The translations under genes were made by a program, and so were the position numbers. DNA of 64,000 nucleotides from Apostichopus japonicus. Its lineage: Eukaryota; Echinodermata; Holothuroidea; Aspidochirotida; Stichopodidae. Under the pieces are notes generated by a model. That model was not told the origin of the DNA. It did not search any database and was given only the letters and a program-made list of their open reading frames with translations. Below, in pieces: positions 36,021 through 47,800 of this stretch (position 1 is the stretch's first letter; the number at the start of each line of letters is the position of its first letter). The DNA is taken from positions 30,446,668 to 30,510,667 of the forward strand of contig NC_092569.1 in assembly GCF_037975245.1 (NCBI RefSeq), in the 5' to 3' direction.

Positions 36021-37964
36021 TGAAGCACGATTACTATATGGTTACAAATTGAGTGGCTGTCGTCATAATTGGAAGAGCCCCCTCAGTTCGATTTGAAGAG
36101 TACACGCATCACGGGAGAATCTTTACATAGTTTTCTGAAATATGTTTTGATAGAATTGATAAGCAAATATTGAAAGAAATATTTTTCCAGCAATTTTTAG
36201 CAATATTCGTCAATATTAATTTCAAATATACTTTGTCGGAACATTTTTAGGTTGTTATTAATTTGCTCTCGTGGGCTGATACGTGAAGGTTAAGGATTAT
36301 GGAAATGGTCCGGTAAAGTGCCCAAAAGTATACTCATAAGTCTACTTAAATGGTAACGCATAACATCTTGTTCTGTGAGGGTGAAGATACGACCCGCCTA
36401 AATGTGAATCTTTCAGAAATTTCTCTGCCGTTTTAATTAGAAATACTACAATAAAAAACAATAAACATGTTTATGAGTCATCTCAAGGCAATGTTAGTGT
36501 TAGTGTAAACAGTCTTGTTGGCATTGACAGGATGATACGTCGAGTCCGTTTATCTTGCTCTTAATTGTTCACAATTGTTCAGCGTGAATTAATACTGGTT
36601 CCATATATTAAGGAAAAACCACAGTCGGTTATTCATATTGCATTATCTTTTCGTTGTAGTATTTGGCATCCATAAGTTAACACAAAGTTATGATATATTA
36701 GAAAATATTCTAGTCACATTTTAGATGCTCTGATTGTAGGAAAGAGCGGATGGGATGCTGTCAATGAAATATGCGGGTATTAGAGACTTTGCTATAATTT
36801 TTCCACTCTTTTAGCCTTTCTTTGGTTGATGTTTTCTAAAAAATATCTTCTTTCCATTGACTAAGACTCAAGGTTTACTCCTATACTTCCTACTTAAAAA
36901 TTGCTTGAATTTATACATGAATCGAAACTTGGAGTTCAGAGAAATTAAAATGTTTCAAACGATACCAGAAATTCGGTGACGAAAATGTGTTTTATATATA
37001 AACGCCAGTTCCTGAGTCATCTACAAGACTCCTCTATATGTTGTTTAATACGAGGGAATGGAGTCGGAATTTGTAAATCTCAAGGGGTTGCCTAATATTT
37101 CTTATATTGGTTATATGTTTAAGACAGTAGTTAAGCTTTAAATATTTGATGAACTGGAAGGTGATTGGTGCGGATGATCATGTGTTTATAGACCTTAACC
37201 AGCAATTCGGAGAAGGAAGAATTCTACATTTGGGACAATCAATCAGATGAAAAAAAAATGAGTTAGGGTAAAAAGACAGTTATGTAGACTAATGACAAAG
37301 TGAGCGAGACTGGTTGTGTTTAAACCTTTGAAAGATAACTCATTAAAGGAGTCGCCCGGAATATCGCTTATATGATCAACTTCGTGTGAATATAAACTCT
37401 TGTTTAGTTATCGAACGCTAATACATGACATTATGGAGCCACTGTGAGGAAAGTGATTCGCGAATAAGGAGGGAACATATAAGGATCGTTTCGGTTGGTT
37501 GTGTTTTTCTGAATAAAACAGTGGATTTTACTCAGGAGTCCACTGGAATTACTGATCATAAGACATACTAACTAAATAGCTCAGAAAGCATATCGAAACG
37601 TGTATGATGTCGTGCCCATGTTGCCATTTGCTTCAATACAACATAATGGCAACATTTGAAGAAAACAAATTACTAACCAGCATTCTGGTGCCATGTTTTC
37701 ATATACTTTCATCGTATTTTATTTGATATCATTTTCGGTGCCATTATTAAAGATGGCATTTTAACAAATAAATTCCAAGTTCACTGCAACTATCACAAGT
37801 ATTGTTCACCATCATTTGATATTGTCCCTTAAAACATATTCATGTCTTGGAAATACACAGACTTTGTCATACTTTGATATGTACTTCCATAGTTAACATA
37901 TATTAGTATATCGCCAGCAGTTTTCTATCCTTTTTATTCTGAAGACCCTGACTAACTATTTTGT
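36021..37964. other. Flank between FReD-2 and FReD-3
   Basis: Contains a diverged R1 fragment (36060-36340) and a segment (36590-37600) related to 18300-19700 and 63380-64000. No gene supported. Confidence 0.5.
37718..37723 (-). promoter_or_regulatory. Candidate poly(A) signal of FReD-3
   Basis: AATAAA on the minus strand about 240 nt past the FReD-3 stop, in sequence aligned with the FReD-1 and FReD-2 signals. Confidence 0.45.
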
Positions 37965-38467
37965 TCATTGAACAGAGCGAATTTTCATTGTTGTTGTCGT
38001 TATTCCGCAATCAGAGCCGTGAAGATTCTTCCAGAAGATGCCGCGGTAATCGTTGTGCGAGTAGTCACCGTTGAGATTGGAGAAGCCACATGAATAGAAA
38101 GTTGTCTCATAGACCGGGTCTTTGTTTTTGCAGCATCTATAATCGTTATAACCGCTACAGCCATCGCAATCTGTGCATTTATAATGTGGACGATAATAAT
38201 CATAATAATAATAATAATAATAACAATAATAATAGCAATAATAATAATAATAATAACAGTAGCAGCCACAGTCAGAGTACTCGTAGTCGCCTGTAGCTAC
38301 GCGGTTGCTAAATGAGTAGCAGTTGCTGGTAGAGCCCGTATTACTATCGTCAGGATACCACCAGCCACCTCTGTGTTTTTCTGCGCAATCGAAGGTACTC
38401 GATCCATCATTGTCTTGATCGTGCGTACTAAATCGATATCCTGAATTTGCTGCCATTGCGTTATTAC
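37965..38467 (-). CDS. FReD-3 exon 14, FReD-B C-terminus with poly-Tyr insert
   Basis: 503 nt to TGA. NNAMAANSGYRFSTHDQDND, CAEKHRGGWWYPDD, then an insert with CGCYCYYYYYYCYYYCYYYY. This is encoded by a (TAT)n-type tract at about 38195-38262, followed by more Cys pairs. The domain resumes with SCGFSNLNGDY, FWKNLHGSDCGITTTT, MKIRSVQ. The frame is open through the repeat. Confidence 0.9.
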
Positions 38468-41400
38468 CTAGAAGGAAATAAACAAATACTTAATGAAGTT
38501 ATATTTTTCTCAAGTCTTGTTATTTGCATACTGGACGTTATTAAACTACCGGGGTTAGTTTGCTGTAATTGTCGGTTGTTAGTGCGTTTGTTGTTGTGTT
38601 ACTCATGCTTGGATTTGACTTTAATTTAAGTTTTTTCATATATAAGTTCTTGAGCTTTCCCAAATAGGTGTCAATTTCCGGTCAATTTTGACGATTTTCT
38701 TTGGGAGCCTTAGTTCATAAATCGTTCATAAATAAATAATATATATATTTGATATAAATAGTAAAAGCTATGGTACTTTTCAATTTTGTGACGAATATTA
38801 TTTAGTAAAGCGTTTAAAAGGTAATTGTCTCATGAGTAGAAATGTTAACAGCTAATTCTTTGTAGCACTCAATTTCTGACAAATGAAATGTATAGTTTTG
38901 CTTTTTAAACTACTAGGTTTTGAAATAAGAAGAAAAACATGTAAAGTGTTGGAATTTCTCATCTTTGTCACCATCATCTTTGTGGAACGTCTTATCTTTT
39001 ATCTGACGTTTTTACATCCTTTCGATCATAAAAAAAAATAATGAGATACTTATATTTTTTATTATACATTTATACCTATAAGAAATAAGGCAGATAGTGC
39101 CATTTGGAAATGCAACACATACAATTTTCTTGACCGATCTCTCACAAAAACGTCCGAATTAGTTGATATTTTCTATTACCATTGTAATATGATAGGCCTC
39201 TTGATAATTCCATGAACAAATATTCAATGGTCTAATGAAACTTAATTTTTTTCTCTTTTGAAAACGGTAAAGTCATATTTCATGATATTTCTAGGTTCCC
39301 AGGCTAGTTATTTTGCCTTTCTCTTCTAAGATTGACAAAGTCTATATGAAAGTGCAAGGTCTAGGACATACCCAAGTATCTATACTATATTTGTAACATG
39401 ACCTGAGTATATGTACGAGTGTAATTACTGCAGTGTGATTACAACTACAGGTAGTTATGTTAGAATAATATTATGTAATAACTAAAAGTCTGCGTATGAT
39501 TGACGTTTAGCACAATACATACCAGCATTTCCATTGTAGCCATCTAATGATAGTTGGTATTTGTCTCTCTCGTTGCTGATACTGAAAGATGAATAACGGC
39601 TGTGGTATGTTGATCCTTCCGTGTTTGTCTTTTCTATTAGGAGTTGGTAGGTTTTTTGATTTGTCAATTTGTATATATTGTCGTTGCCAATCCAATGATC
39701 TTCTGTGGGGTTTCCAAACCCGTTTTTGTACTCATTCCAGTTTCGATAAAAGTTGACGGATCTACTTGTACGTCTTTGCAAAATCTGTAAAGAGAATCAC
39801 TTAGTTTATATATGACAGGTGAGTAGTGTATGAAATATCACATTTTACTTCAATAAGTAAGATAAATTAATTGGTGAAGGTCAATAATCCGATTTGTTTT
39901 AAACTGAAAGGAAGATCTGAAAGAAGAACTGAAAGGATCAATTTAATAAATAATTGAAAAATAATTTACTTTAAATGTAAGTCCTGTCATATATGAAAAC
40001 ACAAGTTTAACATTGAAAAGCTTTTTATTGTCAATGGCTAAAACTTACTGTCCATCCCCCACTAGAAAATTCACAAAAAACTTCAAACCCGGAGCTTCCA
40101 GCGGGATAAATGGTATATTTTCCGTTATTTCTTCTACCCGCTGTGTGAAGATCAGAACAATCTCTCGGTCCACTGCGGGTACATGTAAGACCATCACCTT
40201 CAAACCATTCGTTACAGTAACATCTACGGATATTATTCCGCTCCTCGCAGGTTGCGTCTGCACTACAACTGTACCTCTCACTTGTAAGTACGTTACTGGT
40301 GCAGGTTATTCGTAAGGAACAGTCAGAATTGATGTATGATTCACCTTCCTGGTAAGATAAATGTTAGACGACATATTCCAAATATAGTAAAATATATGTT
40401 AATTTGTTACATTTTTAACGACTTTTGATGACACACTGGATTAAAACTAATATACGGTCAAAAACGTTTCAAATATATTAGGTAACGTTCTACGTTCTGG
40501 GTGTATCATAATTGCGTTGCCATATCTATGTATTTTCGCTAGGTCTAAATGAATTACAGGCCAAGAATTTAAGATACCTTAAAAGAATCGTACTGACCCT
40601 TACTACACTTCCTTTGGTAGCAACAAAGCAGTTGTGGGTGCACGTCACTCCGTCACCTTGGTAGTTTTGATTGCAGTAACATTTACGGACACCGTTCCTC
40701 TCATCACAGGTTGCGTGATCACTACACTGGTAACTCGTCTCTATAATATGGTTGTTGCTACAAGTTGATCTTCGTGTACATCTTGAATTGATGTAAAACT
40801 CGCCTTCCTAATATAAGATATTCATTGGGAAAAATATAATATTGAAGGAATTTTGGATTTGCGGTTGTCACTGTGAAATGTACAGCATTGCAAGAATGGT
40901 TGGTCAATTTCATTTTTTTTTCTGGCAAAGGGTATCAACTTTTAAGAAAGTTTAATGCGGTCTTTGCAACCCTGGTGTTAGGGGCCAAGGGATTTACAAT
41001 AATTTTTTTTGTTTAAAGTAGATGTCAAATGTTGAATTCCGTGAAGGTTTATTGCCACTAAAAACTTAACTTAAAATACGTTTGAAACGCCATATTTAGG
41101 AAAGATGTACCCAATAATATTGTTTACGGTTTATAAAGGAATGCACATCCGTAGAAGTGATATTATGCTTCTGACTAAATGTAAAACATCCATTGACTGA
41201 CACTTTGCCTAGCCTGTCCAATAAAATGGGGTACAAGGTCCCTGCCTAAACACAATGCGCTCGCCACACGGTTATCTTTAAATGTAATGCGATATTTGAA
41301 AAGCTTAAATAGTAAAGGTTGCGTGAAATAATATGAACAATGAATTAAGAGCTAAGCATTTTAAAATGTCCTGAAAGAACTGTACTGACCCTTAAAACAC

Positions 41401-41788
41401 TTCTTTTGGCAGCAACGAAGCAGTTGTGGGTGCACGTGACTCCGTCCCCTTGGTAGTTTTGATTACAGTAACATTTACGGACACCGTTTCTCTCATCACA
41501 GATTGCGTGATCACTACACTGGTAACTCGTCTCTATAATCTGGTTGTTGCTACACGTTGATCTTCGTGTACATCTTGAATTGATGTAAAACTCGCCTTCC
41601 TAATATAAGATATTCATTGGGAAAAATATAATAATAAAGGAATTTTGGATTTGCGGTTGTCACAGTGAAATGTACAGCATTGCAAGAATGGCTGGCCAAT
41701 TTTTTTTTTCTGGCAAAGGGTATCAACTTTTAAGAAAACTTAATGCGGTCTTAGCAGCCAACTCTGATGTTGGAGTCTAGGGATTAAC

Positions 41789-41823
<35 letters not shown>

Positions 41824-44800
41824 TAGCTGTCAAATGTTGCATTCCGTGAAAGTTTATTGCCACTAAAAGCTCAACTTACAATACGTTTGAAACGCACTAT
41901 TTAGGTATGCAGTACCCAATAATATTGTTTAAGGTTTATAAAGGAATGCACATCCGTAGAAGTGATATTATGGTTCTGACTAAATGTAAAACATCCCTTG
42001 ACTGACACTTTTGCCTAGCCTGTCAAATAAAATGGGGTCCAAGGTCCCTGCCTAAACACAATGCGCTCGCCACACGGTTATCTTAAAATGTAATGCGATA
42101 TTTGACAAGTTTCAATAGTAAAGGTTTGCGTGAAATAATTTGAACAATGAATAAAGAGCTAGCATTTTAAAATGTCCTAAAAGAATCGTACTGACCCTTA
42201 AAACACTTCCTTTGGCAACAACGAAGCAGTTGTGGGTGCACGTCACTCCGTCACCTTGGTAGTTTTGATTGCAGTAACATTTACGGACACCGTTCCTCTC
42301 ATCACAGGTTGCGTGATCACTACACTGGTAACTCGCCTCTATAATATGGTTGTTGCTACAAGTTGATCTTCGTGTACATCTTGAATTGATGTAAAACTCG
42401 CCTTCCTAATATAAGATATTCATTGGGAAAAATATAATAATGAAGGAATTTTGGATTTGCGGGGTCACAGTGAAATGTACAGCATTGCAAAAATGGCTGG
42501 TCAATTTCATATTTTTTTCTGGCAAAGGGTATCTTCTTTTAAAAAAGTTTAAAGCGGTCTTTGCAACCCTGGTGTTGGGGGCCAAGGGATTTACAATTAT
42601 TTTTTTTTGTTTAAAGTAGCTGTCAAATGTTGCATTCCGTGAAGGTTTATTGCCACTAAAAACTTAACTTAAAATACGTTTGAAACGCCATATTTAGGTA
42701 AGATGTACCCAATAATATTGTTTAAGGTTTATAAAGGAATGCACATCCGTAGAAGTGATATTATGCTTCTGACTAAATGTAAAACATCCATTGACTGACA
42801 CTTATGCCTAGCCTGTCCAATAAAATGGGGTACAAGGTCCCTGCCTAAACACAATGCGCTCGCCACACAGTTATCTTTAAATGTAATGCGATATTTGAAA
42901 AGCTTAAATAGTAAAGGTTGCGTGAAATAATATGAACAATGAATTAAGAGCTAAGCATTTTAAAATGTCCTGAAAGAACTGTACTGACCCTTAAAACACT
43001 TCTTTTGGCAGCAACGAAGCAGTTGTGGGTGCACGTGACTCCGTCCCCTTGGTAGTTTTGATTACAGTAACATTTACGGACACCGTTTCTCTCATCACAG
43101 ATTGCGTGATCACTACACTGGTAACTCGCCTCTATAATCTGGTTGTTGCTACACGTTGATCTTCGTGTACATCTTGAATTGATGTAAAACTCGCCTTCCT
43201 AATATAAGATATTCATTGGGAAAAAAAAATAATAAAGGAATTTTGGATTTGCGGTTGTCACAGTGAAATGTACAGCATTGCAAGAATGGCTGGCCAATAT
43301 TTTTTTTTCTGGCAAAGGGTATCAACTTTTAAAAAAAACTTAATGCGGTCTTTGCAGCCAACTCTGATGTTGGGGTCTAGGGATTTACAATATTTTTTTT
43401 TTTTTTTTTTTTTAAAGTAGCTGTCAAATGTTGCATTCCGTGAAAATTTATTGCCACTAAAAGCTCAACTTACAATACGTTTGAAACGCACTATTTAGGT
43501 ATGCAGTACCCAATAATATTGTTTAAGGTTTATAAAGGAATGCACACCCGTAGAAGTGATATTATGCTTCTGACTAAATGTAAAACATCCCTTGACTGAC
43601 ACTTTTGCCTGGCCTGTCAAATAAAATGGGGTCCAAGGTCCCTGCCTAAACACAATGCGCTCGCCACACGGTTATTTTTAAATGTAATGCGATATTTGAC
43701 AAGTTTAAATAGTAAAGGTTTGCGTGAAATAATATGAACAATGAATTAAGAGCTAAGCATTTTAAAATGTCCTAAAAGAATCGTACTGACCCTTAAAACA
43801 CTTCTTTTGGCAGCAACGAAGCAGTTGTGGGTGCACGTGACTCCGTCCCCTTGGTAGTTTTGATTACAGTAACATTTACGGACACCGTTCCTCTCATCAC
43901 AGGTTGCGTGATCACTACACTGGTAACTCGTCTCTATAATATGGTTGTTGCTACAAGTTGATCTTCGTGTACATCTTGAATTGATGTAAAACTCGCCTTC
44001 CTAATATAAGATATTCATTGGGAAAAATATAATAATGAAGGAATTTTGGATTTGCGGGGTCACAGTGAAATGTACAGCATTGCAAGAATGGCTGGTCAAT
44101 TTCATTTTTTCTTGCTGGCAAAGGGTATCAACTTTTAAGAAAGTTTAAAGCGGTCTTTGCAACCCTGGTGTTGGGGGCCAAGGGATTTACAATATTTTTT
44201 TTTTTCTGGCAAAGGGTATCAACTTTTAAAAAAACTTAATGCGGTCTTTGCAGCCAACTCTGATGTTGGAGTCTAGGGATTAACGTTTTTTTTTTTTTTT
44301 TTTTTTTTTTAAAGTAGCTGTCAAATGTTGCATTCCGTGAAGGTTTATTGCCACTAAAAACTTAACTTAAAATACGTTTGAAACGCCATATTTAGGTAAG
44401 ATGTACCCAATAATATTGTTTAAGGTTTATAAAGGAATGCACATCCGTAGAAGTGATATTATGCTTCTGACTAAATGTAAAACATCCATTGACTGACACT
44501 TTTGCCTAGCCTGTCCAATAAAATGGGGTACAAGGTCCCTGCCTAAACACAATGCGCTCGCCACACAGTTATCTTTAAATGTAATGCGATATTTGACAAG
44601 CTTAAATAGTAAAGGTTGCGTGAAATAATATGAACAATGAATTAAGAGCTAAGCATTTTAAAATGTCCTGAAAGAACTGTACTGACCCTTAAAACACTTC
44701 TTTTGGCAGCAACGAAGCAGTTGTGGGTGCACGTGACTCCGTCCCCTTGGTAGTTTTGATTACAGTAACATTTACGGACACCGTTTCTCTCATCACAGAT

Positions 44801-47800
44801 TGCGTGATCACTACACTGGTAACTCGCCTCTATAATCTGGTTGTTGCTACAAGTTGATCTTCGTGTACATCTTGAATTGATGTAAAACTCGCCTTCCTAT
44901 AAAAAGATATTTAGTGGGAAAAATTAAATCTGTAAATGTATTATGTAAATGAATTACGATAATCGACAAGTTTAACAGTCATAATTAATGTAAGTTTCAC
45001 TCTCCTGGAAATGATAAATGTTAAACGGCATATTCCAGTGAAAGTAAAATCAATGTTAATTTGGTACAACGCTTGATAACGCTGTTTGAATAAAACTGAA
45101 CTTCTACTATCAAATGGTCATGAGCGTTATATATATATCTTGGGTAAAGTTCATCATTCTGGATGTAATTGCTTTGGATGCCTTATTTTGTTAGGTCTCA
45201 ATTAGAAGACTTTTACGAGAACATGTACAACCGAAATATGGGGAAAATCAATATCAACAATAACAATGAGAATTATTAACAGATATAATAAAGAGTAAGG
45301 TCAATCAATTGCAATCCAAGATTTTAAGTTATAGAGTACTTTTCATGTTATATATTAAGACTTGTGAACGGCATCAAATACACTTACTGCTAATACGACG
45401 CCTTCCCCTCGGACGTAACAGCCACATTGCTCTTGAGGTATGCAGCTATCTCCAAAAATCATGTGGTTTTCTGGACAAAGACATCTCTCTGGTTCCGCTG
45501 GATCCGGTCTGACACAATCATTCGGATTCTCACAAGTCCTTTCACATGTATTATCATAATTATCCTTGTTGGATGAGCACCAGGTAATGGGTAAATCTGG
45601 TAAAACCAAAACCACCGAAATTTCATCCTAGCTTGAAGTGCTAACTTACTTTTATTACATTACGTTATTATCGAATCTTTTTACCATCGTAATGCTCTGG
45701 CCGCTCGGAACAATTGCTGACTGTTAACAAAGGATCAAATGTGAGCCAGATTTGTTATTGTTTAGACTCATTCAACTTATACTCATTTATGTCACACATA
45801 CAAAATAATATTACATTTTTAAGTTTTCGACTATGGGAATCAATAAATACAGCTGTGTATGATATTCAGTTCCTCCATTGGAACCTTTTCTTTATGCATT
45901 CTTTAATTTCCGGTTTGACTACAAAAATGTGGAAAAAATAATTTAAAGAAAGTCTTACCTGTTATTCCTTCGACACCTCCAAGACTTGTTATAGAATATT
46001 TCCCCCATTCATCGGCAATGCGAAAGTTGTCGTATGTCAAGGAATACGACTGGCCTGCATAATTCTCTAGCTCGATGCGCAGCTGGTACCTCTTTTGGTT
46101 TATCAAATAAGCTAACTTTTCATTACCAATCAGAAATTCACTGCCTAAGAAACCAATTCCGTTTTTGTATTCGTTCCAGGTTCGATTAAAACCGATGGAT
46201 CCATCAACACGTCGTTGTATGATCTGAAGAATTCAAAATATCGGTAGACAACTAACAGATACATTTCATTATTTTATGATCTAAACCAAATCGTGGGGCT
46301 CACATCAATAAATACGAATAGGATAGAACATATTTGTGATGTTTCGTTATATGTTATCTGTATACATATCTATATCATTATCATAGGTGTGCACATACAA
46401 TAAGTTTTCTAATCGTATTAAAAGTCAACGTAGTTACTCTGGGTAGTTTTGTTTCCAATATTAGGCTATAAATATTCATACATCGTACACGGCATATCAT
46501 CCGACACACTTTAACACTAAAATGGACTGATCATTCTAATAATGTCCTACAAAGTGTGTCTTGGAGAGTAACTCTGATAGTGTAAGTGTTCACGTCTTGA
46601 AATACATTACTCACTGTCCAACCTCCAGATGTAGTGTTATGATCACAATATGTATGAAATGGTTCCGGATACTGGTCAGGTTTAATCAGGTATACACCGG
46701 ATTTGGCGTTGGTAGAAGAGCATTGGTTAAGTACTTCATAACAATCCCTTGGATACTCCGGGGTTTGGAATAGAAAATACTGCAAGTCTAGCACCAAGAT
46801 AATGTAAAGAAGAAGATGAGAACAAATCGTAAAACTGTTGCAGATACAGTTCCATGTGTAAAGAATTATTTCAAGACAAATATAATATATGGCTACATTG
46901 CAATAGATTTGTTTAAAATACACAGTAAACATGACGTGGTTACTACTATGAACCATAATATAGGGTATTCAATCATTTTCGGTTGGTATTAAAGGAGGCT
47001 AATTTAAGCAATATACTTTATTTGAAATACAAATCTAACGCAACGAACTACCGTGATCATGTGGCGACATGGTCACAGAAGCAAACATGATTAGTAATAG
47101 CTTTCCTCGACATGTGGGAATAATCTGGCCCTATTTTCACCTTAAAATAATTTAACATTCATCAGCACTAACCTGAGATTTGAAAGTGACAAATTATTGA
47201 AGGAGCCAACAGTAAACAAAGTCTTAACAAAATGCGTGTTTATTCCTTCTGTTGCCGTTACTTGTCATTTAGCCTCCGAAGAAGATCCTGCTTAGATCGA
47301 ACGTCGGGCCAACTTACTTTTCACAAACTACTAACAAGTATGAGTACATATAAGCGGAACTATCTGTATTGCTTGAAATAAAATGCTGACTAATAACTTG
47401 TATCTCTTTCAGTTTATTTATCGCTAAATTAGAGCTAAAACAACTTCAATACACAGTAATGGGAAATTATTGAGAATTTTAAATCATCTTACAAAATTGA
47501 AATAGGAGAAAGTACCACATTAGAAGTACATCTAAATGGTTCATTTCTCAATAACACTTTTTTCGAACTATTATTTAGATAACAAAGTTCTGTTAATTGG
47601 TATATAGTTTATATTAACCGTTACCCTTACAAAATGAAAACTTACTTGAATCGTTGACTCTTGTGCTTGAGGATACCTGAGGTAAAAAAAACAAATAAAG
47701 GGAATGAACGATTAAGTGAAGTACATTCTGAAGAAACAATATCGAGTTAAGAAGGTTGTACGGAGGTCAATGTATCACAATATACAGGGCTTACGCCAAT

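Larger units (their letters stand above)
40540..44900. repeat. ~0.8-kb tandem array containing EGF exons
   Basis: Six units, each one 210-nt exon plus ~590 nt of intron. Spacing between exon ends is 792, 806, 793, 802 and 896 nt. Two unit types alternate, distinguished by exon residues and by intron wording (GCAACCCTGGTGTT without long poly(T), or GCAGCCAACTCTGATGTT with long poly(T)). The intron between exons 6 and 7 contains both wordings in succession, which accounts for its extra length. Confidence 0.9.

Noticed and set aside
38000-38269. Ile-rich minus-strand frame and Asn-rich plus-strand frame (38090-38296)
   Set aside because: Both are other-frame readings of the trinucleotide repeat within FReD-3 exon 14.
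40045-40281. 78-aa minus-strand frame in the FReD-B start exons (also 22152-22388)
   Set aside because: Shadow of the true EGF/FReD exon. It has no domain motifs, and its repetition merely reflects paralogy.
40540-44900. CRISPR-like appearance of regularly spaced repeats
   Set aside because: The units are ~800 bp with splice sites and EGF codons in a eukaryotic intron-exon context, so this is an exon array.
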